Shown piece by piece: positions 35,277 to 44,364 of a stretch of DNA of 64,000 nt; position 1 is the first letter of the stretch; every line of letters starts with the position of its first letter. The translations under genes and the position numbers were made by a program. Where the stretch lies: contig CAXTJQ010000007.1 in NCBI GenBank assembly GCA_964244725.1, forward strand, positions 1-64,000. The letters run 5' to 3'. The DNA is from Kumtagia sp964244725 (GTDB lineage Bacteria; Pseudomonadota; Alphaproteobacteria; Rhizobiales; Rhizobiaceae). The notes under the pieces were generated by a model. The model searched no databases and had not been told where the DNA came from. It was given only the letters and a program-made list of their open reading frames with translations.

Positions 35277-37486
35277 GATCTGTTTCCGGCCCGCTCACGC
35301 GTTGCCGGCTGCTTCTCGTTCCGGTTACCGGCGTCCGACAGAATTGCGCGGCGGTCGCTGTCGGGCGGCAGCATTTCGACGGCGCCTGTTTGAAGCGCTT
35401 CGAACCGATGCGGGAATATCTGGCTCAGCCTTGAAAGGTATGCAGCTTGCGAATGCCGCGATGCAATCAAAGTTATCGCGTTGCGGCCAAGCGCCGCGCG
35501 ATCCGTATCATCGCCGTAGAGCATCCCGATCGCCTCCAGGTATCGAGCGACAACGGCATCGTCGTCTGTCGACGAGTCGATCAAAAAACCGGTGCTCACG
35601 GAGACAGCTTCGCCGATCCCGCCGACATCAGGCGCAATGACAGGCAGCCCGCACGACATCGCCTCCAATATGACATTCGGCAATCCGTCGAACGCAGACG
35701 TGTATAAAAACGCGTCGAACCCATCGTGCGGAATGGCCTCGAAGCCGGAGTAAGGTCCCTCATAGTGGACGTTAGGCAATCCTTCCAGCGAAGCGACATC
35801 GAAATCCCCCATGACGACAGCTCCGTAGACAACGATGACTATTCTCGGATCGGAGTTGGCGAGACCCCTCGCGATCCGCAAAAGCATTTCCGGCCGCTTT
35901 TCGGGGTCGAGCCGCGAGGCCCATAGCAGCCTGTAGGTGGGCGCAGCCGATCGTGACGCATCGGCGTCCGTCACGTTCAGGTCGCATCTGGCGTAGAGCG
36001 TGGCGATCTTGCCGTTTAAGAGATCCAGCCGGGCGCGATCGAAATCCGCGATCTGCCTATTGTCGGTGATGATGCGTGTCAGATGGGATCCGTACTCGGA
36101 CATGAAATCGAAGTTGAAGCCGCGATAAAGCGACTTTGCCGCAAAGGTAGCGATCGCATCGGAAAACCGGAGATAGACGATGTCGGCAAGATCAAGCAGC
36201 CGGCCAAATTTTCGGAAGAAACGGACGCTGTAAATGCTGCTCTTCATATACAGCGTGGCTGATCGGCCCATCGCCTGGATAAGGCGCAGCGTGACGAGGT
36301 CGACCGTTTCAGGCTTGTTCTTATGGCACAGTTGATAAAGATCGAGGAACAGAGACCCGTTCGGCAATTTGTCGAGCCACTGATGCCGGTCGATCGGCTC
36401 ACCGGCCAGGATGAGGAACCGGCGCGAGGTGTCGAGACTCGTCAAGCCGTTCATGAGGTCGAGCATGTATTTGTCGCCGCCCCCTGTCGTCAGAAACGGC
36501 AGAAGCACGATGTCGGTGAACCGGCGATCGCCGATTCGTTCGCAAGCCTGATAGTAGGAACGTCCACCGTCAAGCTGGTCGCCGATATTGGTGAACGTCT
36601 CGATCAGGGGGATTCGAACCGGGTCGATCGCCGGGTCGATCGCGTTGGCCGCGATCAGACTGTCGACACAGTCTCTGTTCCCGCCGAAGTCGAGACGCAC
36701 GGCCTCCTTGTCGGGAACGGGCCAGTTGCTGTTTTCAAGGGTATCGAAATCCGGGGCGCAGAGCGCAACGAAGTTCGCCGGCTCGAAATAGGGCGTCCAG
36801 CCGATAACCTTGCTCGACGCGCTGTCCGCCGCGCGGAGCAGACTTCCGGCCCTCTGCCTATAAAACAAAACCGTGCCGTAGGCGCTGACGAACTCGAACC
36901 CGCTCGCCATGGCCTCGCAGTTGAACTGCCAGTCTTCGTAAGCGAATCCCGAACCGAGACGAGCGTCCTGGTACTGGATCCGATCGAAAACCGATCGGTG
37001 GCAAAAAATTCGTGACGTGCAAGGATTGTAGCTGAAGAACCCCAGTCTGCTCACATGCGCCGATCCGTAATATCGAACAAGATGATACCGGTCGCCAAAT
37101 GCGTAGAGGTATTGCGGCATTGCAATGGCGTTCAACCCCCGCGACCGCGCCGCCAGAAGACAGCCTGCGAACATGGTAGGAGAAACGAGATCGTCGCCGT
37201 CGGCCGTGGCGATATATTGTCCACGCGAGGCCGTGATGCCTGCGTTGCGCGAAGGGCCCAGGGAGCCGTGGTCGACGACGACAAGCCGATGCCCATCAAA
37301 TCCCCTGAAATCGTAGCGGCCGATCCAGCCTGCGGTGATCGCATCCGGCCGATCGAGTACGACCACGAGTTCGAAGCGAACGTCGTAGCGCTTGGCAAAA
37401 GCGACAGCCTGCTCCAGGGAGCGCAGCGTACGGGTCAAGTATGGGCCGTCCCTGTGAAGATTAAGCACGATCGAAACGTCGAACAT
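35273..37486 (-). CDS. Two-domain glycosyltransferase (GT2 plus GT4)
   Basis: The 737-residue protein joins two transferases. Residues ~1-240 form a GT2/GT-A domain (VSIVLNLHRDGPYLTRTL, the DxD-like TADGDDLVSPTMF). Residues ~310-720 form a GT4/GT-B domain with LLPFLTTGGGDKYMLDLMNGL, LLWASRLDPEKRPEMLLRI, FDAFLYTSAFDGLPNVILEAMSCGLPVI and the EAV donor-site region. It probably adds two sugars in succession to a surface glycan. The ATG at 37486 has AAGGA upstream. It is first in an operon with the methyltransferase and the repeat protein. Confidence 0.9.
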   Translation of the reverse strand: MFDVSIVLNLHRDGPYLTRTLRSLEQAVAFAKRYDVRFELVVVLDRPDAITAGWIGRYDFRGFDGHRLVVVDHGSLGPSRNAGITASRGQYIATADGDDLVSPTMFAGCLLAARSRGLNAIAMPQYLYAFGDRYHLVRYYGSAHVSRLGFFSYNPCTSRIFCHRSVFDRIQYQDARLGSGFAYEDWQFNCEAMASGFEFVSAYGTVLFYRQRAGSLLRAADSASSKVIGWTPYFEPANFVALCAPDFDTLENSNWPVPDKEAVRLDFGGNRDCVDSLIAANAIDPAIDPVRIPLIETFTNIGDQLDGGRSYYQACERIGDRRFTDIVLLPFLTTGGGDKYMLDLMNGLTSLDTSRRFLILAGEPIDRHQWLDKLPNGSLFLDLYQLCHKNKPETVDLVTLRLIQAMGRSATLYMKSSIYSVRFFRKFGRLLDLADIVYLRFSDAIATFAAKSLYRGFNFDFMSEYGSHLTRIITDNRQIADFDRARLDLLNGKIATLYARCDLNVTDADASRSAAPTYRLLWASRLDPEKRPEMLLRIARGLANSDPRIVIVVYGAVVMGDFDVASLEGLPNVHYEGPYSGFEAIPHDGFDAFLYTSAFDGLPNVILEAMSCGLPVIAPDVGGIGEAVSVSTGFLIDSSTDDDAVVARYLEAIGMLYGDDTDRAALGRNAITLIASRHSQAAYLSRLSQIFPHRFEALQTGAVEMLPPDSDRRAILSDAGNRNEKQPATRERAGNRS

Positions 37487-37725
37487 GAATATCCTTCGCG
37501 CCCTTACGCCATCGCAACCCGATTTCGGCTCGCGTGGACAACGCTCTTCGCCCTGTCACCGGCGCTCACCCAATGTGCATATCCGCTGACGACGGGAAGC
37601 CGCAAGGGGCGTCGCGATCGGGCCGCGGGCGGAAGCGCGATGCCACGCGGGGGTGAACGGGCTGCACGACGCGACGGCGATTGGAGGCGAGTGGAACTTG
37701 TGGTGCGCGCCCCGATTGTCACGGA

Positions 37726-37980
37726 ATGATCAAGCCGCCAAAAATTTCCGCCGACCACCCGGATCGCTCGATCGACACCCAGGTGGCGATCGAGCCCGAA
37801 TTCAAGGCGCTGGCCGAAGCGGCGGAACGTTCCGGGCGGAGCGGGGAGGAAGTCGCCGTGGCGTTGCTCGAAGTCGCCATCGGACGGATCGAGACGCGCT
37901 TCGCCAATCTCGACACGGACGAGGTCTTGCGCGAGGCCAGCCAGCGCATTCCGCCGGCTCATTCGGACGACCCGCCGTGA
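37726..37980 (+). CDS. Small hypothetical protein
   Basis: An 84-residue, mostly helical charged protein from ATG 37726 (MIKPPKISADHPDRSIDTQ.., then EFKALAEAAERSGRSGEEVAVALLEVAIGRIETRF). No family is recognised. It is followed 50 bp later by another small gene on the same strand. The ribosome-binding site is weak, so the start is uncertain. Confidence 0.55.
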   Translation: MIKPPKISADHPDRSIDTQVAIEPEFKALAEAAERSGRSGEEVAVALLEVAIGRIETRFANLDTDEVLREASQRIPPAHSDDPP

Positions 37981-38030
37981 CGGCTGCCAGCCGCATATGC
38001 AATCGAGGCCCTACAAGGGAGAAGTACGAG

Positions 38031-38192
38031 ATGGCCGACCCGAAGCATCCCCCGCCCGACGACGAAACGCCGATGCCCGCCTCGACCTGGAAGCCGACAA
38101 TCGTCGAGCCCGATCCCGATCTGCTTCCCGACGGCCGTCCCGAGCCCAATCCCGACGAAAACGACGATCCGCCGGTGAACGTGCGCGATTAG
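38031..38192 (+). CDS. Small Pro/Asp-rich hypothetical protein
   Basis: A 53-residue protein, very rich in Pro and Asp (MADPKHPPPDDETPMPASTW and on), likely disordered. A strong ribosome-binding site AGGGAGAA lies upstream of the ATG at 38031, which supports real translation. No function is known. Confidence 0.6.
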   Translation: MADPKHPPPDDETPMPASTWKPTIVEPDPDLLPDGRPEPNPDENDDPPVNVRD

Positions 38193-38486
38193 CCGCGTGA
38201 GCGCCGATGGCGATTATTGGGCCGTGATAGCCGTGTTGACTTAGTTTTATATTATCACTTTAGGCTATTTTAATATATTGCGCTTGTATATTCACCTTCG
38301 AAATTTCTTTGTTCGTTAAAACCCTCGGATTGTATGTCGATGCCTTGCGACGCCGACCGTAAATGGCTCGGCGTTCGAAAAGGGGCTGTCGTTAACAAAT
38401 GCGAGTGCGGTCCTTCGAACGCGGCCTAAACAGCTTGTACCCGTTGCTTCCGTCAGCGATCGGTCATCGCCGTCGCGGGGGTCGTT
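38193..38486 (+). promoter_or_regulatory. AT-rich region upstream of the Crp/Fnr gene
   Basis: The stretch 38235-38310 is strikingly AT-rich (TTTTATATTATCACTTTAGG, TTTTAATATATTGCGC) in an otherwise G+C-rich region and is the likely promoter of the downstream regulator. No exact FNR/CRP palindrome was identified. The sequence nearer the start codon is open in several frames, but no further gene is supported. Confidence 0.5.
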
Positions 38487-39206
38487 TTGCCGAGTTCATT
38501 GTTGTTACAGTTGAGTCGTCGAGACCGGCTTTCGGACGACGAGCGCAAACTGTTGCTCGGCTCGTTTTCAGGCGAACGCAGTTACTACGCCGGCCAGGAC
38601 ATCGTCTCGCAAGGCGCGCGCCCGACATCGAGCCAACTTCTGGTGGAGGGTTTCGCCGGACGGTACAAGATCCTCGCCAACGGTTCGCGACAGATCACGG
38701 CAGTTCACATCGCGGGCGATTTCATGGATCTGCACGGCTTCTTGCTGAAAACATTGGCGCACGGCGTCTTCGCGCTGTCGGACTGCCGCGTGGCGGTGAT
38801 CGAACACGAAACGCTTCGCCGCATCACGGAGACCGCGCCTCATCTCGCCCGCCTGCTCTGGCTCGACACGCTGATCGACGGTTCGGTCCATCGCGAATGG
38901 CTGGTCGCCATGGGGCGGCGCTCGTCGGAGGCGCAACTCGCGCACCTGCTCTGCGAAATCTTCACGCGGATGCAGGTCGTCGATCGGGTGGACGGCTACA
39001 GTTTCGATCTGCCCTTGACCCAGGCGGAACTTGCAGATGTGCTTGGCCTTTCGGTGGTCCATGTGAACCGCACGCTGCAGAAACTGCGCCGCCAGGGCGC
39101 CGTGACCTGGGATGGCGTGCGCGTCCGGATCGACGACTGGGCCAAGCTGACCGCGATCGCGGATTTCGATCCGGGCTATCTTTGCCTCGATCAGGAGCCT
39201 CGTTGA
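38487..39206 (+). CDS. Crp/Fnr-family transcription regulator
   Basis: The 239-residue protein has an N-terminal cyclic-nucleotide-binding-type beta barrel (~res 15-130) and a C-terminal winged helix (~res 150-225) with LTQAELADVLGLSVVHVNRTLQKLRRQG as recognition region. The N-terminal Cys cluster of oxygen-sensing FNR is absent, and the cAMP-binding Arg-Ser pair of CRP is not evident, so the signal is unknown. Such proteins are numerous in rhizobia and often linked to oxygen or stress responses. The TTG start at 38487 follows GGGGGT. Confidence 0.88.
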   Translation: MPSSLLLQLSRRDRLSDDERKLLLGSFSGERSYYAGQDIVSQGARPTSSQLLVEGFAGRYKILANGSRQITAVHIAGDFMDLHGFLLKTLAHGVFALSDCRVAVIEHETLRRITETAPHLARLLWLDTLIDGSVHREWLVAMGRRSSEAQLAHLLCEIFTRMQVVDRVDGYSFDLPLTQAELADVLGLSVVHVNRTLQKLRRQGAVTWDGVRVRIDDWAKLTAIADFDPGYLCLDQEPR

Positions 39207-39210
39207 GCGG

Positions 39211-39447
39211 TCAGTCCAGCCATTTTGCTTTCAAGATCAGGCTGGCGTGAAAAATTGGCTTTCCGGTGCTGTCCCGGACCCTGACAGTGAACTCGCGTTC
39301 GAGGTCGCTGGGCAGTTCTTCGCGCGCAATGTCGGGCAACACCTCGACGGCCTGTATTTCGATCTGCTTGCGATCCCTGATCTCGACGCCGATATCGTCG
39401 ACGGAGTGGGTTTTGCCATCGTCGATGTCGAAGAAATAGCGCGCCAT
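39211..39447 (-). CDS. DUF6894 small protein
   Basis: A 78-residue protein starting MARYFFDIDDGKTHSVDDIG, with an AREELPSDLEREFTVRVRD middle, typical of the very common rhizobial DUF6894 family (MxxYxF.I.DG start). Its function is unknown. The ATG at 39447 has AAGGGG upstream. It is convergent with the Crp/Fnr gene. Confidence 0.85.
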   Translation of the reverse strand: MARYFFDIDDGKTHSVDDIGVEIRDRKQIEIQAVEVLPDIAREELPSDLEREFTVRVRDSTGKPIFHASLILKAKWLD

Positions 39448-39517
39448 GGCAACCCCCTTCAAGCCAAGCCAACAGGCATGAAAGTGATTGGTTCCAGGCT
39501 TCGCGCTCGCGCCGGCG

Positions 39518-40603
39518 TCAGCCGGCGTGGCGCAGGCTCACACCGGTCTTTCGATCGAACAGCGCGACCTTCAGCGGATTCCAGCCGAAACGCACCGTCT
39601 GCTCCATTTCGAACGCGGCGCGCGCTGGCGCGGTGGCGTGCAGCAGCATGTCGCCGACGCGCAACGTCACGATCTTCTCGACGCCATGATTCTCGACATC
39701 GTGAACCTTCGCTTCCACCGGCGCGCCGGGCTCCAGCATCAAATCCTCGGGGCGGATGCCGAACACCAGGGGACGGTCGTCGGCAGGAGCCGGGGACGGG
39801 GCCGGCGACGCATAAGGCAGCTCGAAGCCGATCGGCGCGATGACGGCGCGGCCGGACACGAGACGGCCGTCGATCAGGTTCATCGGCGGCGACCCGACCG
39901 CCCGCGCGACGAAGGTGTCGAGCGGGTTGGTGTAGATCTCATTGGGCGTGCCGACCTGCACCAGACGGCCCTTGTTGAGCACCCCGATCTTGTCGCCCAT
40001 CGACATCGCCTCGATCTGATCGTGCGTGACGAACAGGAAGGTCGCGCCGAGGTTCATCTGCAGGTTCTTCAACTCGGTGCGCAGCGCCTCGCGCAGCTTG
40101 GCGTCGAGCGCGGAGAGCGGCTCGTCCATCAGGAACACGCGCGGCTTGCGGACGATGGCGCGGCCGATCGAGACGCGCTGCATCTCGCCGCCGGACAGCC
40201 GGTCGGTCTTGCGGTCGAGCAGATGCTCGATGCGCAGGGTCTTGGCGACCCGCGCGACCCGCTCGGCGATCTCGGTCGCCGATACCTGGCGGATTTTCGA
40301 TTTCAGCGGGAATTCGAGGTTTTCGCGCACGGTGTAGCGCGGGTAGAGCGAATATTGCTGCAGCACCAATGCGACATCGCGTTCGGCCGCCCCCCAGCCG
40401 CCGACATCGGCGCCGTCGATGAGAATCTGGCCCTGGGTGGGTTTATCAAGGCCGGCGACGAGACGCAGGGTCGTGGTCTTGCCGGCGCCGGTCTCGCCGA
40501 GCAGAACGAAGAACTCGCCATCCTGGATTTCGAGGTCGAGCCCCTTCAGCGCGGAATGATTGCCGAAGGTCTTGGAAATGTTCCTGAGCTGAATGTGGGC
40601 CAT
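39518..40603 (-). CDS. ABC sugar transporter ATPase (MalK/UgpC type), ABC system 1
   Basis: The 361-residue ATPase has Walker A GETGAGKTT, the Q-loop region LVLQQYSLYPRYTV, signature LSGGEMQRVSIGRA, Walker B VFLMDEPLSALD, the H-loop FVTHDQIEAMSM and a C-terminal TOBE/OB-type regulatory domain (~res 240-361, GIRPEDLML). It is the last gene of the transporter operon and the second ATPase in it, separated from the first by a repeat cluster. Its sequence differs clearly from the other ATPase, so it is not a recent duplicate. Confidence 0.94.
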   Translation of the reverse strand: MAHIQLRNISKTFGNHSALKGLDLEIQDGEFFVLLGETGAGKTTTLRLVAGLDKPTQGQILIDGADVGGWGAAERDVALVLQQYSLYPRYTVRENLEFPLKSKIRQVSATEIAERVARVAKTLRIEHLLDRKTDRLSGGEMQRVSIGRAIVRKPRVFLMDEPLSALDAKLREALRTELKNLQMNLGATFLFVTHDQIEAMSMGDKIGVLNKGRLVQVGTPNEIYTNPLDTFVARAVGSPPMNLIDGRLVSGRAVIAPIGFELPYASPAPSPAPADDRPLVFGIRPEDLMLEPGAPVEAKVHDVENHGVEKIVTLRVGDMLLHATAPARAAFEMEQTVRFGWNPLKVALFDRKTGVSLRHAG

Positions 40604-40630
40604 CAGCTGACTCCCTGGCGAGGGCCGAGG

Positions 40631-40915
40631 CGCGCCCCCTCCACCACTTCGTGGTCCCCCTCCCCCGCTTCGTAGGGGAGGCGCGCCCCCTCCACCACTC
40701 CGTGGTCCCCCTCCCCCGTAAACGGGGGAGGATTTAGGTTGCGTATACGAAGCCGCTGATCCTCCCCTGCGAAACGAGTGAGGCGCGCCCGCTCCACCAC
40801 TTCGTGGTTCCCCTCCCCCGTAAACGGGGGAGGATTTAGGTTGCGTATACGAAGCCGCCGATCCTCCCCTGCGAAGCGGGGGAGGGGGACCACGGAGTGG
40901 TGGAGGGGGCGCAAC
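40631..40915. repeat. Palindromic intergenic repeat, compound copy B
   Basis: Between the two ATPase genes lie three nested units of the repeat family: left arms at ~40633, ~40685 and ~40788 and a right arm ending GGACCACGGAGTGGTGGAGG near 40910. The block containing GGATTTAGGTTGCGTATACG is duplicated (about 40730 and 40831), so a unit was copied within the cluster. Confidence 0.9.
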
Positions 40916-40940
40916 AGCGATCTGGAAAGAAGCCCAGCCA

Positions 40941-42050
40941 TCAAAGCCTCACCCCCAGGCTTTCGCCGCTCGCCGTGTCGAAGAAATGCGCATGGGTGGG
41001 GTCGATACGGGCGAAGACCGGGTCGCCCGGGCTGGCCACGAAGCCGCTGCGGGTGCGGGCGCGCAGCATGTGGTCGCCGACCTTGAGGTCGACGATATCG
41101 TAGGAGCCGAGCGGCTCGATGATGTGCGTCTGGACGGGCAGGAAGCCGTCGGCGGCGTCATGGCGGACGAGTACGCCCTCCGGCCTGACGCCGAGCGCGA
41201 GACGTCCGTTGGCGGCCCGCCCGCCATCAAGCCTCGCAAGCAGCTCGCGCGGGAAAGCGAAGCCTCGAGGGGCGCCGGCAACCGTCACGCGCGCGCCGCC
41301 GTTCTCCTCGGTCACGGAGGCGGCGGCCACGTTCATCACCGGGCTGCCGACGAATTGCGCCACGAACAGGTTGGCGGGGTACGAATAAACCTCCGACGGG
41401 CTGCCGACCTGCTGCAGCACGCCCTCGTGCATGATGACGATTCGGTCGGCCAGGCTCATCGCCTCGATCTGGTCGTGCGTCACGTAGATGGTTGTCGAGC
41501 CCTGCTGGACATGCAGGCGCTTGATCTCGGCGCGCATCTCCTCGCGCAGCTTGGCGTCGAGCGCGCCGATCGGCTCGTCCATCAGCATCGCCTTGGGCCG
41601 CCGCACCAGCGCCCGGCCGATCGCGACGCGCTGCATGTCGCCGCCCGACAGCGCCGACGGCTTGCGGTTCAGGAGTCCGGCGATCCGCAGAACCTTGGCG
41701 ACCGCGCGCACCGCCTTGTCCATGTCGCCCTTGTCCATGCGCGTTGCGCGCAGCGGAAAGGCGATGTTCTCGTATACGCTCATATGCGGGTAGAGCGAGA
41801 AGGACTGGAACACCATGGCGATGTCGCGATCCGACGCCTTCATGTGCTGGACCGGCTTGCCGTCGATGAGGATGTCGCCCTCGTCGATCGTCTCCAGCCC
41901 TGCGATGGCGCGCAGGGTCGTGGTCTTGCCGCAGCCGGACTGGCCGAGCAGCACGATGAACTCGTTGTCCTCGATCTTCAGGTTCAGGTCCTTGATGACC
42001 TGCACCGCGCCGAAATATTTCTGGATGCCGCGAAGTTCGATCTGGGTCAC
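40941..42050 (-). CDS. ABC sugar transporter ATPase (UgpC/MalK type), ABC system 1
   Basis: The 369-residue ATPase has Walker A GQSGCGKTT, Q-loop MVFQSFSLYPHMSV, signature LSGGDMQRVAIGRA, Walker B AMLMDEPIGALD, H-loop YVTHDQIEAMSLAD and a C-terminal TOBE domain (LGVRPEGVLV). It is closer to the usual carbohydrate ATPases than its partner. Its start overlaps the stop of the small membrane protein by 4 bp, tying it to the permease genes. Confidence 0.95.
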   Translation of the reverse strand: MTQIELRGIQKYFGAVQVIKDLNLKIEDNEFIVLLGQSGCGKTTTLRAIAGLETIDEGDILIDGKPVQHMKASDRDIAMVFQSFSLYPHMSVYENIAFPLRATRMDKGDMDKAVRAVAKVLRIAGLLNRKPSALSGGDMQRVAIGRALVRRPKAMLMDEPIGALDAKLREEMRAEIKRLHVQQGSTTIYVTHDQIEAMSLADRIVIMHEGVLQQVGSPSEVYSYPANLFVAQFVGSPVMNVAAASVTEENGGARVTVAGAPRGFAFPRELLARLDGGRAANGRLALGVRPEGVLVRHDAADGFLPVQTHIIEPLGSYDIVDLKVGDHMLRARTRSGFVASPGDPVFARIDPTHAHFFDTASGESLGVRL

Positions 42051-42280
42051 GGACGGCCCTCGCGGTGATCCGAGACGTCGAAGGCGGCGTCGTCCGGGTC
42101 GGAGGCGGTGACGTTGCCCCTGGGTCCGAACCAGCCCGTGAACATGAACGTCAGCAGCCCGACGAGGATGATCGTCAGCCCGTAGCGGTGCAGGAACAGG
42201 TTCCAGGGCTGGCAGAGCGCGACGATGCCGAGCACCATCACGATCTCAGCCGCGCGCTGCAGGGTCGCGTGGCGGATCAT
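42047..42280 (-). CDS. Small membrane protein of ABC system 1
   Basis: A 77-residue protein with two hydrophobic helices (IVMVLGIVALCQPWNLFLHR and LTIILVGLLTFMFTGWFG) and an acidic C-terminal tail. It overlaps the permease stop upstream and the ATPase start downstream by 4 bp each, so it is an integral member of the operon. Glycerol-type rhizobial ABC systems also combine two ATPases, two permeases and a small membrane protein; this may be the counterpart, but the sequence family was not recognised. Confidence 0.8.
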   Translation of the reverse strand: MIRHATLQRAAEIVMVLGIVALCQPWNLFLHRYGLTIILVGLLTFMFTGWFGPRGNVTASDPDDAAFDVSDHREGRP

Positions 42281-43236
42281 TTGCGGATCGCTCCGAAGGA
42301 CATGCCGCGCAGCAGGTGGTTGCGCAGGAGGAAGGTGAAGATCGCGACGGGCAGCAGGAACAGGAAGGTGCCGGCGGCGATCACCGTCCAGTCCGGCAGG
42401 CCGGAGCCGACCTGGGAGGGAATGAAGGGCGGCGCGGTCTGGGCGCGGCGGTTGGTCATGATGAGCGCGAAGGCGTATTCGTTCCAGGCGGTGATGAAGC
42501 AGAACACGGCCGTCGCCGCGATGCCGGTCGCCGCCTCCGGCAGCACGACCTTGAAAAAGGCCTGCATGCGCGTGTAGCCGTCGACCAGCGCGGCCTCCTC
42601 GTATTCCTTGGGAATCTCGTCGATGAAGCCCTTCATGAGCCAGACCGAGAAGGAGAGATTGAAGGCCGTGTAGAGGATGATCAGGCCCCAATGCGTATCG
42701 TTGAGGCCGACGACCCGGTACATCAGGAACATGGGGATCGCGACGACGACGGGCGGCAGCATGCGCGTCGACAGGATGAAGAAGAGCAGATCGGCCTCGC
42801 CTTTCACCTTAAAGCGCGAGAAGCCGTAGGCGGTGAAGGTTCCCATGCCGACGGCGAGCGCCGTCGAGGTGATGGCGATGATCAGCGAGTTCAGGAAGCG
42901 GCTCGGATAGGCGGACCATTGAACATTGCCCTTGCCGTCGCGCGTGACCTTTTCGCCGCCATCGAAGACGATGCGCTCCCACCAGGGCGCCGCCTCGTAT
43001 TGTTCGGGCGTCGGCGGCGTACGCAATTGCGAACGTTTGGTAAACAGCTTCACGAAGGGCGAGACCTCGGGCTCGAAGACCACGGTCGGCGGAACGGTCG
43101 TCGCCAGGTTGCGCGGCTTGAACGAGGTCGACACGATCCAGTAGATCGGCGCCAGGAAAACGATGGTGATGACCAGAACCGCGACGATGGCGACCCGGTT
43201 GGCGGCGATTTCGGACGAAGTGCGGACGGCGGCCAT
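42277..43236 (-). CDS. ABC sugar permease (MalG type), ABC system 1
   Basis: The 319-residue MalG-like permease has a first helix at ~res 14-35 and the EAA loop EYEEAALVDGYTRMQAFFKVVLPEA, which contacts the ATPase. An unusually long periplasmic segment (~res 37-105) lies between helices 1 and 2. The start is the ATG at 43236; upstream codons belong to repeat C. It is coupled to the small membrane protein by overlap. Confidence 0.92.
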   Translation of the reverse strand: MAAVRTSSEIAANRVAIVAVLVITIVFLAPIYWIVSTSFKPRNLATTVPPTVVFEPEVSPFVKLFTKRSQLRTPPTPEQYEAAPWWERIVFDGGEKVTRDGKGNVQWSAYPSRFLNSLIIAITSTALAVGMGTFTAYGFSRFKVKGEADLLFFILSTRMLPPVVVAIPMFLMYRVVGLNDTHWGLIILYTAFNLSFSVWLMKGFIDEIPKEYEEAALVDGYTRMQAFFKVVLPEAATGIAATAVFCFITAWNEYAFALIMTNRRAQTAPPFIPSQVGSGLPDWTVIAAGTFLFLLPVAIFTFLLRNHLLRGMSFGAIRK

Positions 43237-43284
43237 GTCAGGTCGTCTCTGCCGCGAGCAGGAACTTGGCATGAAGCCCAAGAA

Positions 43285-43417
43285 CGCCCCCTCCACCACC
43301 TTCGGTGGTCCCCCTCCCCCGTAAACGGGGGAGGATCAAGGTCGCGCGGACGCAACCGTCGATCCTCCCCTGCGAAGCGGGGGAGGGGGACCATGCGAAG
43401 CATGGAGGAGGGGGCGT
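43285..43417. repeat. Palindromic intergenic repeat, copy C
   Basis: A near-perfect large palindrome between the two permease genes of ABC system 1. The left arm is 43285-43335 (CCCCCTCCACCACCTTCGG..) and the right arm 43361-43417 (..GGACCATGCGAAGCATGG..), with a short unique centre. The transcript of this gap would fold into a long hairpin. Confidence 0.9.
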
Positions 43418-43427
43418 CAGCGCCATC

Positions 43428-44333
43428 CTACCGCTCCTTCACTTTGTTCAAATACTTCACATAGATGTTGGTGATCGCCAGCACCATGATCAGCACGATG
43501 TAGGCGAGCGCGCAGGAGCGCCCGGTCTGCCATTCCTGGAACGCCATCTTGTAGAGGCGGATCGAAATGACCTCGGTGGTCGGCTGGCTGGCGAGGATAT
43601 AGGCGAGGTCGAAGGTCTTGAACGCCTCCATGGTGCGGAAGATGACGGCGATCATCAGGATCGGCGCGACCAGCGGCAGGGTGATGCGGAAAAAGGTGTA
43701 GAACGCGCCCGCGCGGTCGATCGCGGCGGCCTCGTAAAGGTGCTTGGGCACCGCCGACAGACCGGCGAGCGAGAGCAGCATGACGAAGGGCGACCACATC
43801 CAGATATCGGTGATGGCGATCGCGTAGAGCGCCATGTCGGGGTCGGCCAGCCATTCGAAGGTGCCGAGGCCCAGCGCATAATTGATGATGCCGAAGGACG
43901 GATCGTAGAGCAGCTTCCAGAACAGGCCGACGACCGCCATGGACAGCATCATCGGCAGAAGCAGGAGCGTGGTCAGCAGGCCCTTCAGGGGAATGTCGCG
44001 GTTGAGCAGCATCGCCGTGCCGAAGCCGACGATGACCTGGCCGGCGACCGACACGATCACGTATTTCGCCGTGATGGCGAAATTCGACCAGATGAACGGA
44101 TCGTTGAGCAGGTCGCGGTAGTTCTGCAAGCCGACGAAATTTGCCGGCGCGCTGGTGGAGGCGCGGAAATCGGTGAACGAATAGCCGAGCGAATAGATCA
44201 GCGGAAAGATGTTGAAGACGATCAGGAAGATGATGGTCGGGATGATGAACAGATTGCGGATCGCGATGTCGCTCATGCCGCGCGAGGCGGCGCGCGACTT
44301 TTGATCCAGCGTGGTCATGACGGCAGTAGCCAA
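43428..44333 (-). CDS. ABC sugar permease (MalF type), ABC system 1
   Basis: A 301-residue permease with six helices and the EAA loop YEAAAIDRAGAFYTFFRITLP. The TTG at 44333 is chosen because a strong GGAGGAGG lies 5-6 bp upstream; ATGs at 44318 and 44276 are possible internal starts. The gene follows the binding-protein gene after a strong hairpin and precedes the MalG-type permease across repeat C. Confidence 0.9.
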   Translation of the reverse strand: MATAVMTTLDQKSRAASRGMSDIAIRNLFIIPTIIFLIVFNIFPLIYSLGYSFTDFRASTSAPANFVGLQNYRDLLNDPFIWSNFAITAKYVIVSVAGQVIVGFGTAMLLNRDIPLKGLLTTLLLLPMMLSMAVVGLFWKLLYDPSFGIINYALGLGTFEWLADPDMALYAIAITDIWMWSPFVMLLSLAGLSAVPKHLYEAAAIDRAGAFYTFFRITLPLVAPILMIAVIFRTMEAFKTFDLAYILASQPTTEVISIRLYKMAFQEWQTGRSCALAYIVLIMVLAITNIYVKYLNKVKER

Positions 44334-44364
44334 GACTTGCCTCCTCCCGGGAGCTGAAACAACA

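Noticed and set aside
40631..40915. Repeat cluster considered as a CRISPR array
   Set aside because: Units are long palindromes of unequal spacing with shared centres, no unique spacers and no cas genes.
42316..44357. Long plus-strand frames opposite the ABC system 1 permeases
   Set aside because: Low-complexity antisense translations rich in Asp, Arg, Glu and His; they even run through the intergenic repeat.
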